Assembly (NCBI GenBank): GCA_028822445.1
Contig: JAPKDQ010000001.1
Coordinates: forward strand, 496,001 to 560,000
Reading direction: 5' to 3'
Length of the DNA stretch: 64,000 bases
Source of the DNA: Rhodospirillaceae bacterium
Lineage (GTDB): Bacteria; Pseudomonadota; Alphaproteobacteria; Rhodospirillales; Rhodospirillaceae
This document shows positions 48,274-56,199 of the stretch, one piece after another. Below the pieces are notes generated by a model. The model searched no databases and had not been told where the DNA came from. It worked only from the letters and a program-made list of their open reading frames with translations. A program made the translations under genes and the position numbers. Within the stretch, counting starts at the first letter, position 1; every line of letters starts with the position of its first letter.

Positions 48274-48353
48274 AGATAAGCCGGCGGCGAAAGCACCCTC
48301 AGAGTGGGGGCTAGGAGGTGATGTGCTGCCGCCGCCAGGCTTGCCGGTTATCT
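48274..48353. repeat. 80-nt imperfect inverted repeat, strongly foldable
   Basis: The outer arms 48274-48285 and 48343-48353 pair over 11 bp with a single bulged G. Nested complementary runs follow inside: GGCGGC against GCCGCC, and GCAC against GTGC. The element sits between the helicase stop and the end of a small convergent gene. No T-run follows on either strand, so it is not a clear terminator. It could be a small RNA, a protein site or a mobile-repeat remnant. Confidence 0.6.
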
Positions 48354-48368
48354 GAAGGGGATTCAGCG

Positions 48369-48641
48369 TTAACCGGGAATTCGTCCAGGCATCAACATGT
48401 ATTTGTGACTAACTAAACTTGTTACGCCGTCTTCATGCTTTTGGATCATTGCGCGGCGGCTATCTGACACCGGATAGGACGGCTCGTCTTCTGATGAGGA
48501 TGACAATGCCGGTGGTCGTAATAAATTCAATGGGTTAACCATAACGCGCCATCCTTGTTGGTCCATGGGTAATCGATTTTCGTCTCTAGTACGAAGTAAT
48601 ATGGGTTTCCTTGGTGCTATGAGTAGGGTCGATAAGTGCAT
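48369..48641 (-). CDS. Hypothetical small basic protein
   Basis: A 90-residue reading frame from ATG 48641, preceded by ACAGGAATC, a fair ribosome binding site. The sequence starts MHLSTLLIAPRKPILLRTRD, has a serine-rich acidic patch (SSSSEDEPSYP) in the middle and ends GRIPG. No membrane segment, signal peptide or known family is seen. It is divergent from prmA with only 48 bases between starts, and its stop faces the foldable repeat after uvrD. It may be real, but a chance frame cannot be excluded. Confidence 0.45.
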   Translation of the reverse strand: MHLSTLLIAPRKPILLRTRDENRLPMDQQGWRVMVNPLNLLRPPALSSSSEDEPSYPVSDSRRAMIQKHEDGVTSLVSHKYMLMPGRIPG

Positions 48642-48689
48642 GGCAGATTCCTGTCTAACGCATAACGCTTCTAGGTAGGTCGATTGGTT

Positions 48690-49631
48690 ATGTGGACTGT
48701 CTCTTTTTGTGTTCCGACATCGTCCGTTGATGTTTTTTCGAACCACCTCCAAACCGATGCATTATCGCTCTCTACATTCGAAGTTCTTGATGACCTCGGC
48801 CGGCAGACCGGAGACCAATGGCAAATTGATGTACTTTTTCTTAACCAGCCTGACAGGTCAGAGTTTATCGCAAAGCTCGCGTTGATCGCGACTAGTGTTG
48901 GTGCCGCCGAACCAAATTTCTCTATTACTCGGGTAAGGGAGGCGGACTGGGTTGCTGAGACGTTACAGTCTTTCCAACCCATGGTGATCGGTCGCTTTTG
49001 GGTGCACGGCAGTCATGACGCGGGATCAGTGCCCTCGGGTATGCTACCGCTGTGTGTGGATGCCGCGACAGCCTTTGGCACCGGTGAGCACGCAACAACT
49101 CATGGCTGTCTGCTTGCGCTCAATGATTTGGCTAAGCGGTCAACTGTGCGGCGTGCCGTCGCTGCATCCCCTGGCGGCGGCGTTCTCGACGTTGGCTGCG
49201 GCACCGGCATATTAGCTTTCGGTGCTGCGCGACTTTGGCCGGGTCGCGTGTTGGCCTCCGATATCGATCCAGAAGCCGTTCGTGTTGCTCAACAGGCCGC
49301 TGCTGCCAATGGCCTGATACCGAGGTTGCGTGTGGTCGTCGCTGCAGGCCTGGACTCTCGCGTGATTGCGCAATCAGCTCCTTACGCGGTGATCACTGCG
49401 AATATTCTCGCTCGTCCTCTGTGTAACCTTGCGCCGAGTTTAATGGCATCTTTGGCGCCGCGCGGTCGGCTTGTTCTGTCTGGCTTGTTAGAGACGCAAG
49501 TCCCCATGGTCATGAGTGCGTATCGGGCCCAGCACTTAGTTCTAGAGCGCAGTATTGTGATTGGCGAATGGGCGACCCTCATTCTCCGCCGAGCGTCTTC
49601 AGCCGTTGCAACTTCCAGGCTGGCCCCTTAG
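48690..49631 (+). CDS. prmA: Ribosomal protein L11 methyltransferase
   Basis: A 313-residue PrmA, which trimethylates amino groups of ribosomal protein L11 using SAM. The N-terminal third is a ferredoxin-like substrate-binding domain. The linker motif TAFGTGEHATTHGCL is near residue 130. SAM motif I is VLDVGCGTGILAFGA near 170 and motif IV reads ITANILARPL near 235. ATG 48690 is used, with AGGTAGG about ten bases upstream. It is followed closely by an M24B peptidase gene, so the two may form an operon. Confidence 0.92.
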   Translation: MWTVSFCVPTSSVDVFSNHLQTDALSLSTFEVLDDLGRQTGDQWQIDVLFLNQPDRSEFIAKLALIATSVGAAEPNFSITRVREADWVAETLQSFQPMVIGRFWVHGSHDAGSVPSGMLPLCVDAATAFGTGEHATTHGCLLALNDLAKRSTVRRAVAASPGGGVLDVGCGTGILAFGAARLWPGRVLASDIDPEAVRVAQQAAAANGLIPRLRVVVAAGLDSRVIAQSAPYAVITANILARPLCNLAPSLMASLAPRGRLVLSGLLETQVPMVMSAYRAQHLVLERSIVIGEWATLILRRASSAVATSRLAP

Positions 49632-49643
49632 CTTCTCTGCATC

Positions 49644-51458
49644 ATGAGCAACACACCAAACCAAGATAAACCAATGTCTCCAGCCGAACGCCTCACAGCG
49701 GTCCGTGCCCATCTTAAGAGTGCAGGCGTAGACGGATTTATCGTGCCGCGCGCCGATGAGTATCAGGGTGAATTCGTGGCTCCATATGCGGAGCGGTTGT
49801 CGTGGCTGACAGACTTTACAGGATCAGCGGGCTTGGCTGTGATCCTTACGGATCAAGCAGCGCTGTTCATAGACGGGCGCTATACCCTTCAAGTTCGCGA
49901 TCAGGCTGACGACACGCTTTATGACTTTAAGCACAGTTCTGATGAGCCTGTTGGACCTTGGTTGCGTGAGGTTTTAGAGGCGGGGCAGCAGCTGGGGTTT
50001 GACCCAAACTTGCACACCCCTGACCAGGTCAAGCGCTATACCGAGGCATGTAAAAAGGTCGGTGCGGAATTGGTGGCTCTCCCTGGCAATCCGATTGACG
50101 CGGTGTGGTCTGATCAACCGGAAAGGCCACGCACACCGTTTAAGGTTCATCCGTTGTCTCTGGCAGGTCAAAGTCATGATGATAAACGTACGCAAATGGG
50201 TGAGGAGTTAAGCAAAGACGATTGCGACGCCTATCTCGTGACAGCGTTGGACTCTTTGTGTTGGCTGCTGAACATTCGTGGGGCTGACGTCGAACACACG
50301 CCGCTGGTTTTGGCCAGTGCGCTTCTATTCGCCGATGGCCGCGTGTCTCTGTTCGTTGATGCCGATAAGGTCACAGATGAAGTCAGAACGCATTTGGGTG
50401 AAGGAGTAACTCTTTCGCCCGCCGATGGTTTGGGAGCGGCTGTCGATGCCCTCGCTGAGTCGGTTAGGGTCATCGCAGTCGATAAAGCGACTGTGTCGCA
50501 ATGGGCGGTTGATCGTTTAGAAGCAGCAGGGGTCACGATTAAATCAATCGAAGACCCGTGCTCTATGCCGAAGGCCTGTAAGAACGATGTTGAGTTGAAT
50601 GGTATTCGTGCTGCGCATATTCGTGACGGTGCAGCCTTAACATGTTTCTTATCTTGGTTAGACCAGGAGGCCCCCAAAGGTAAGTTGACGGAAATGTCTG
50701 CGGCGGATCAGCTCGAGGAGTTCCGCCGTCGCGACACCATGCTTCAAGGCTTGAGCTTTCCAACTATCTCAGGTGCTGGCGGCAATGGCGCTATCGTGCA
50801 TTATCGTGCGACGGAAGAGACCGATGCGGCGATCACGGGTGACATGTTGTTCCTTGTCGACAGTGGCGGCCAATACTTGGATGGCACGACCGATGTGACG
50901 CGGACGGTCGCTATAGGGACGCCAACCAAGGAACAACAGCGCAGATTTACCCAAGTGCTCAAAGGTCATGTCGCGTTGGCAAAAGCTCGTTTTCCAGAAG
51001 GCACTGCGGGTGGACAGTTGGATGGCTTTGCACGCGCTGCGCTTTGGGCCGATGGTGTCGATTATGATCACGGCACAGGGCACGGCGTTGGCGCGTACCT
51101 TGGCGTGCATGAAGGACCGCAGCGTATTAGCAAGGCAAGCCTCGGTCCGGCGCTCAAGCTGGGCATGGTCGTCTCGAACGAGCCCGGTTATTACAAGACG
51201 GATGAGTTCGGCATTCGCATTGAAAACCTTGTCGCTGTTCGGGAGGGGGGCAAGCCGGACGGTGCAGAAAAACTCTTATTTGAATTTGAAACGCTGACCC
51301 TGGCTCCGATTGATCTACGCCTCGTTGATGCTGAATTACTCACAGAAGAAGAAGTGGAGTGGTTGAACGCATATCACACCCGCGTTCGAGACACTCTATC
51401 GCCTATGATTGGCGAGGATATTGGTCCCTGGCTGGCGGATGCGACCCGGGCTATATAA
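49644..51458 (+). CDS. Xaa-Pro aminopeptidase, M24B family (aminopeptidase P type)
   Basis: A 604-residue three-domain aminopeptidase P: two creatinase-like N-terminal domains, a C-terminal pita-bread M24 domain and a short C-terminal extension. It removes N-terminal residues before proline and needs two metal ions. Metal ligands are visible: the Asp pair in VDSGGQYLDGTTDVTRT, His in GTGHGVGAYL, Glu in SNEPGYY and Glu in RIENLV. No signal peptide is present, so it acts in the cytoplasm. It starts 12 bases after prmA. Confidence 0.95.
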   Translation: MSNTPNQDKPMSPAERLTAVRAHLKSAGVDGFIVPRADEYQGEFVAPYAERLSWLTDFTGSAGLAVILTDQAALFIDGRYTLQVRDQADDTLYDFKHSSDEPVGPWLREVLEAGQQLGFDPNLHTPDQVKRYTEACKKVGAELVALPGNPIDAVWSDQPERPRTPFKVHPLSLAGQSHDDKRTQMGEELSKDDCDAYLVTALDSLCWLLNIRGADVEHTPLVLASALLFADGRVSLFVDADKVTDEVRTHLGEGVTLSPADGLGAAVDALAESVRVIAVDKATVSQWAVDRLEAAGVTIKSIEDPCSMPKACKNDVELNGIRAAHIRDGAALTCFLSWLDQEAPKGKLTEMSAADQLEEFRRRDTMLQGLSFPTISGAGGNGAIVHYRATEETDAAITGDMLFLVDSGGQYLDGTTDVTRTVAIGTPTKEQQRRFTQVLKGHVALAKARFPEGTAGGQLDGFARAALWADGVDYDHGTGHGVGAYLGVHEGPQRISKASLGPALKLGMVVSNEPGYYKTDEFGIRIENLVAVREGGKPDGAEKLLFEFETLTLAPIDLRLVDAELLTEEEVEWLNAYHTRVRDTLSPMIGEDIGPWLADATRAI

Positions 51459-51616
51459 CAGAAGTTTCTAGGCAAAGATTGATCTCATACAAGGTTGTGC
51501 TTATTCAGCCTTGAATATGGCTTTATGTAAAATCACGTAAACTGTGCGCTTTGCCTGAGGCTACGGATAGCTGATACTAGTGCCATGCCAATGTATCCAG
51601 TCCTACCGATATCACG

Positions 51617-52387
51617 ATGGTAAAACTTGTCCGCGCCCTAAACCGTGGTTTGGACCTCCTGGAAATTCTTAATCAGAATGACGGCGCTTGTATTGCGTCG
51701 CTTGCGCAGGACGCTGACCTGCCACTCGCCACGGCCTACCGTATGATGGAAACCCTTATCTCTCGTGGCCTGGTCGCGAAGGGCGATGACGGCGCTAGCT
51801 ATTGGCTGACGGGTCAAGTGAGCGCCCTCAGCAATGGGTACGCCGAAGATTCTCTGATGGTGCAAGTAGCCGGTCCGTTGCTGGATGCGTTGTGTGAGAA
51901 CACCGAATGGCCTATTTCACTGACACTTCCGATCGGGATCAGGATGGAAGTGCGCGCTCATACAGATTTCTTAACACCGCTTGTGTTGGTCAAGGTCCCA
52001 ATTGGCCACACTATCTCGATGATCAACAGTGCGGCCGGTTTAGCGTATCTTGCGCACTGTACGGAAAGTCAACGTGACATTCTTCTCAGTATGATTTTTG
52101 AGTCTCCGGCATTTGATGCCTTTGAAGAATCCCTTCGGGACCGGTCTGTTGTAGATACTGTCCTTCGCGAGGCTCAGAGCTCTGGCCACAGCTATCTGTC
52201 CACGGACAACACTTATGCTGCTTTGGGCGTGCCGATTATATTCGGCGGCGTGCCGGTAGCAGCCTTGTCAGTGCGGTACTTTAAATCCGTGGTTTCAAAG
52301 GCGGATGCCGTTAAATTGCACCTGGGTATGGTTACAAAGGCGGCGTTGGACATCTCGAAGGCCTGGTCCGCCCTTAGGAACCAATGA
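51617..52387 (+). CDS. IclR-family transcriptional regulator
   Basis: A 256-residue IclR-type regulator. The N-terminal winged helix-turn-helix covers about residues 5-60 (LNRGLDLLEIL, then DLPLATAYRMMETLISRGLV). The C-terminal effector domain contains INSAAGLAYLAHC and ends in the usual small-molecule pocket strands. Family members control catabolic genes for aromatic and organic acids. It is the first gene of the receptor/VOC/M24 block and lies 177 bases upstream of the receptor in the same direction. It is the obvious candidate regulator of that block. Confidence 0.92.
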   Translation: MVKLVRALNRGLDLLEILNQNDGACIASLAQDADLPLATAYRMMETLISRGLVAKGDDGASYWLTGQVSALSNGYAEDSLMVQVAGPLLDALCENTEWPISLTLPIGIRMEVRAHTDFLTPLVLVKVPIGHTISMINSAAGLAYLAHCTESQRDILLSMIFESPAFDAFEESLRDRSVVDTVLREAQSSGHSYLSTDNTYAALGVPIIFGGVPVAALSVRYFKSVVSKADAVKLHLGMVTKAALDISKAWSALRNQ

Positions 52388-52520
52388 TAAGGCTTCATAA
52401 GTATTTGAATCTAATTCATAAATCACCCAGTGAATTCATATTTTTTGGTGCTATCCTTTATAGATAGAAGGTTCTAATTTTATGACTTAGGGTTTCCTTA
52501 GGGCGTCCTTATAAGTTTTT

Positions 52521-52538
52521 TATAATACTAATTAGTAT
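52521..52538 (+). promoter_or_regulatory. -10 element overlapped by a perfect 14-bp palindrome
   Basis: TATAAT at 52521-52526 runs into the perfect palindrome ATACTAATTAGTAT (52525-52538), 27 bases before the receptor GTG. A second small inverted repeat, CTATC/GATAG, lies at 52451-52467. No good -35 is seen at 17 bases (TTAGGG). A repressor bound to the palindrome would block the promoter. The adjacent IclR regulator is the obvious candidate. Confidence 0.5.
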
Positions 52539-52564
52539 ATCTAAGGCCAGGGAGGGCCATATCA

Positions 52565-54940
52565 GTGACTAATAAAAAAATGATACTGACGAGTGCCTCG
52601 GCATCACTGCTTGCCGTCACAGCGCTTGCTGTAACAACGGGTGGCTTCATCGCGCCAGCTTTCGCCCAGACATTGGCCCTAGAGGAAATCGTCGTCACCG
52701 CACGTCAGCGGGCTGAGTCGATTCAGGATATTCCAATTTCTATTACGGCGTTTTCAGCGGCGGACATCGACAAGCGCGGCATGGTGTCGATGACAGATAT
52801 CGCCCTGTCGACACCAGGCTTCAACTTCGAGAATTTTGGTGGCTCTGGGGCCACAGCTCCTGTTATCCGCGGTGCAACTCAGGTGGCCGGTAGTATCGAG
52901 CAGAACGTGTCGTTCTTCTACGATGGTATCTATCTGCCACGGAATTATGTGACTGACCTTGGCTTTGGTAACATTGCGCGCGTTGAGGTAGTTAAAGGGC
53001 CGCAAAGCTCGCGTTATGGCCGTAATGCGTTCATGGGTGCGGTTAACTACATCTCCAAAAAGCCGACTGAAGAGTTGACGAGTGAAGCTCAACTGACGGT
53101 GGGCAGTTTTGGCCGTTTTGATGCCTCAGGAGCTGTTTCTGGTGCCATCGTTCCTGAGAAACTTCGTGTTCGTGCGTCGGTTGACCATTCCAAATACGAT
53201 GGCAGCTGGAAGAACGGTCATCCATTTGCTGATATAGATTTTAGTCCGGGTACTGATGACCGCCTCGGCGGTTGGGACGACACCACTTATAGCGGTGCTG
53301 TTCAGTTCCTTCCTACTGAAGGTTTTGAAATCAATGCATCTTATATGCACCTCGATAAGAATCGTGAACACAGTGCCCAGAATTGGTTTGGTGAGCTGAA
53401 TGCCGACAGTCAATTATTGAACTGTGGCCAATACAACCCCGATGTTCGCCCTGCTGGCTCCGGTCTCGGTGGCGGCGGGGATTGGTCCCGCCTCTTCTGT
53501 GGTGAATTGCCTGCTCGTGCGATCCCTATCGATCCTCGCGGTTATGCCCAACAGCTCGATACAGACCTCATGCGTTTTTCAGTTGCGTGGGACTTAAACG
53601 ATACTTTTTCTGTCGACTATCAATTTGGCCAGATCAAAGCCAATACCAAGACCTTCGGCTACAAAGATACTTGGCCGGGGTGCACCTTCTTCGTGCCGTG
53701 GTGTGTGTTTGAGAGCGGCCCTATTGGTAACTTTAAGACAGATTCTCATGAAGCGCGGGTCGTCTTCGATAACGATAGTAATATCAATGGCGCATTTGGT
53801 GTTTACTTAGCCGAGAGTTCTGACTTCAGAACGTCGAACTTTGCGGCTGCGGCAGTGCTAACTGCGGTGCCTACAGTAGCAGTTGATGTCCTAGATCCTT
53901 CAGCTTTCATCTTCCAGGTCGCTTTATCAAACATCACTACGGTAACTAAGACTAAATCCGTATTTGGGGAGCTGAACTTCTCCTTTAATGACGATAGGGC
54001 TCGTGTAGGTGTTGAGGCACGTTACTCAAGTGATAAAAAGGAAGAGGGTGAAGCAGCCTCCGGTGGCGGCACCGGTGGTTTAGGAGCCTTTGCTGGTGCT
54101 TTCTTCTCGGACACGTTCAAGAGTTTCACACCTCGGGTCACTTTTGAGTATGACGTGAGTGACGATAGCCTGCTGTTTGTATCTGCGGCTAAGGGTGTCA
54201 AATCTGGCGGCTTTAGTGCAGCGGCAACGCTAGCTAAGAATCGCACGTACGATGATGATCAAAACTGGACCTACGAGATTGGTTCGAAGAATACGTTTAA
54301 TAACGGCACGGTTCAATTAAACACCACGTTTTTCTACGTGGATTGGACAAATGTTCAAATTCTTGCGGCTGATGAAGGTAACGTTAATCCTTTGTCTCGC
54401 AGTATTGTTCGCAACGTTGGTGATGTGACTTCGAAAGGGCTTGAAATTGATGGCGCGATTGCTGCCAACGACAACCTAAGTCTCTACGGCACTTTGTACT
54501 ACGGTGATGCTAAGTACAAAGACGGTACTATCGATGGTCGTTGGGGCCGTGCCCCAGCCGTCTGTGATGATGTTGTTTGTAACACCAACGGTGATATCGG
54601 TGGAAACCAGATGGAACGCCAGTCAAAGTTCCAGACCACTCTCGGTGGCGAATGGACGGATAGCCTTTCGAATGATTTGGATTACTTCATTCGCGCTGAT
54701 CTGGCACACCAGTCCAAGATGTTTGGTGAAGCTGTGAACCTCTCAATCGTGCCAAGTCGCACGATTATAAATGCTAGTGCAGGCATTGAGGCCGAAGGTT
54801 ACAGTATTCAGCTGTGGGCAAAGAACCTAACGGACAAAAAGTATGTGTCTAATGCTGTCGTCCAACAGCCTAACGTTGCGTATAACGCTTACCTTGGTGA
54901 GCGTGCAACGTTCGGGGTTACTCTTACAGCACGGTACTAA
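52565..54940 (+). CDS. TonB-dependent outer-membrane receptor
   Basis: A 791-residue receptor, clearly paralogous to the one at 38523: both have a signal peptide ending in AQ, then LALEEIVVTAR, then a run beginning ITAFSAADxD. The plug contains RVEVVKGPQSSRYGRNAFM and the barrel ends in an aromatic (LTARY). GTG 52565 has AGGGAGG upstream; the in-frame ATG 52580 is the alternative. It lies between an IclR regulator and two exported VOC genes, so it probably imports the substrate or ligand of that block. Confidence 0.94.
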   Translation: MTNKKMILTSASASLLAVTALAVTTGGFIAPAFAQTLALEEIVVTARQRAESIQDIPISITAFSAADIDKRGMVSMTDIALSTPGFNFENFGGSGATAPVIRGATQVAGSIEQNVSFFYDGIYLPRNYVTDLGFGNIARVEVVKGPQSSRYGRNAFMGAVNYISKKPTEELTSEAQLTVGSFGRFDASGAVSGAIVPEKLRVRASVDHSKYDGSWKNGHPFADIDFSPGTDDRLGGWDDTTYSGAVQFLPTEGFEINASYMHLDKNREHSAQNWFGELNADSQLLNCGQYNPDVRPAGSGLGGGGDWSRLFCGELPARAIPIDPRGYAQQLDTDLMRFSVAWDLNDTFSVDYQFGQIKANTKTFGYKDTWPGCTFFVPWCVFESGPIGNFKTDSHEARVVFDNDSNINGAFGVYLAESSDFRTSNFAAAAVLTAVPTVAVDVLDPSAFIFQVALSNITTVTKTKSVFGELNFSFNDDRARVGVEARYSSDKKEEGEAASGGGTGGLGAFAGAFFSDTFKSFTPRVTFEYDVSDDSLLFVSAAKGVKSGGFSAAATLAKNRTYDDDQNWTYEIGSKNTFNNGTVQLNTTFFYVDWTNVQILAADEGNVNPLSRSIVRNVGDVTSKGLEIDGAIAANDNLSLYGTLYYGDAKYKDGTIDGRWGRAPAVCDDVVCNTNGDIGGNQMERQSKFQTTLGGEWTDSLSNDLDYFIRADLAHQSKMFGEAVNLSIVPSRTIINASAGIEAEGYSIQLWAKNLTDKKYVSNAVVQQPNVAYNAYLGERATFGVTLTARY

Positions 54941-54943
54941 AAG

Positions 54944-55585
54944 GTGGTCGGCGTAAGCCGGACTATTTTAAAGAATATGGGCGGCGGTCTTATGACCGCC
55001 GCCTTTTTTCTTTGTGCGGCCCCTGTTTTGGCGCAGGATGACTCCTCCGTCACCCCGTTAATCGAACGCGTTATTCCAAAATCTAATCCGACCGTTTTTC
55101 AGGACGGAATGAATGTGGCACCGCTTGCTCGGGCGACGATCTTCGTCCGTGATATCGAAGAATCCCTCAAACTCTATCGCGACATCCTCGGTTTACGTCC
55201 GATGTTCGACAACTATTGGGAGGGTAGTGGCATCAACGCCATTATGGGGACTGATGGATTAGAGCTCCGTGCGACGGTTCTCATGGCTGGTGAATCGGTG
55301 TCGGGTAATCTCGGGATCTATCAGCTCCACAATGATGAGACGAGCCCTCCAGCCGCACAGCAGACATCGGATACGCGCACCGGAGACTTTGCTCTGGTCT
55401 TTCCGACCAATGATATCCACCGCCTGACCGTTAAAATAACAGCGGCGGGCTACCCCATCGTATCGCCGCCGGTGCCGTTGATTATCCGTGAAGAATATGA
55501 GGTGCAACCGGTTGAAATGATGTTCCGCGACCCAGATGGCGTGTTGGTCAATCTCGTTCAGTCCGGTGTTTTGAAAAAGAAATAA
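54944..55585 (+). CDS. Exported VOC-fold (glyoxalase/dioxygenase-like) protein 1
   Basis: A 213-residue protein. Starting at GTG 54944, three bases past the receptor stop, gives a normal signal peptide with basic residues (VSRTILKN) and a hydrophobic core ending PVLAQ. ATG 54977 or 54992 would remove the basic part. The VOC domain has ATIFVRDIEESLKLYRDILGL and DPDGVLVNLVQ. The usual first metal-binding His is Arg and the last Glu is Asn, so a standard metal site is absent. A terminator covers the signal-peptide codons. It is a paralogue of the next gene. Confidence 0.85.
   Translation: MVGVSRTILKNMGGGLMTAAFFLCAAPVLAQDDSSVTPLIERVIPKSNPTVFQDGMNVAPLARATIFVRDIEESLKLYRDILGLRPMFDNYWEGSGINAIMGTDGLELRATVLMAGESVSGNLGIYQLHNDETSPPAAQQTSDTRTGDFALVFPTNDIHRLTVKITAAGYPIVSPPVPLIIREEYEVQPVEMMFRDPDGVLVNLVQSGVLKKK
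54980..55009 (+). terminator. Intrinsic terminator inside the 5' end of the first VOC gene
   Basis: GGCGGCGGTC (54980-54989) and GACCGCCGCC (54994-55003) are perfect complements around the loop TTAT, and six T follow (55004-55009). It lies 39 bases past the receptor stop, where a terminator for that gene is expected. It also encodes the middle of the VOC signal peptide. ATG 54992 overlaps the loop and stem. Confidence 0.88.
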
Positions 55586-55612
55586 GGTAACCCATCAAAA
55601 GGGGGTAGACAC

Positions 55613-56176
55613 ATGCGATCGTTCCTTCTCGCGTTCTGCCTCGCACTCGGATTTCTCCAATCGTGTGCAGTCGGCGCTCAAGAGGTGCCTGATGGATATT
55701 CCGTGTCATCTATGACCCGGTCCACCATCTTTGTCCGTGATTTAGATGAGTCGCTCAAACTCTATCGAGATCTACTCGGGCTTACGATACGGGTCGATAC
55801 GATTGTTGAGGGCCCGCGCATCAACGAGATCATGGGGACTGAGGATTACAGTCTTAAAGCTGTAATTCTTCAAGCGGGAGACAGCACCATTGGGAACATC
55901 GGTATCTATGAGATTGTCGGCGATGATCGCGCGCCTGTGCCGCCACCGTCTAACCGGGTTGATACTGTCACTGGTGACTTCGCTGTGGTTTTTATAACCG
56001 ATGACATCGACGGCATTACGGAGAAGGTCATCGCGGCAGGTTATCTGCTTGTGTCTCCACCGATGGTTTTGTTCCCCAGTCCAGGGGCCGATGTGCAAAC
56101 ACGGGAGATGATGTTCCGTGATTACGACGGCGTTTTGGTTAACCTTATTGAACTTGGTATTCCTAGGCCCTGGTAG
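55613..56176 (+). CDS. Exported VOC-fold (glyoxalase/dioxygenase-like) protein 2
   Basis: A 187-residue paralogue of the preceding protein. The signal peptide (about residues 1-22) ends in a cysteine context LQSC, so it could be a lipoprotein, although the lipobox is imperfect. The VOC domain keeps STIFVRDLDESLKLYRDLLGL and DYDGVLVNLIELG. As in the first copy, Arg and Asn replace the first His and last Glu of the normal metal site. A GGGGG-containing site precedes the ATG. The two copies differ by substitutions throughout, so the duplication is not recent. Confidence 0.88.
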   Translation: MRSFLLAFCLALGFLQSCAVGAQEVPDGYSVSSMTRSTIFVRDLDESLKLYRDLLGLTIRVDTIVEGPRINEIMGTEDYSLKAVILQAGDSTIGNIGIYEIVGDDRAPVPPPSNRVDTVTGDFAVVFITDDIDGITEKVIAAGYLLVSPPMVLFPSPGADVQTREMMFRDYDGVLVNLIELGIPRPW

Positions 56177-56199
56177 GGCTGGCAACGAGGACGTTTAGC

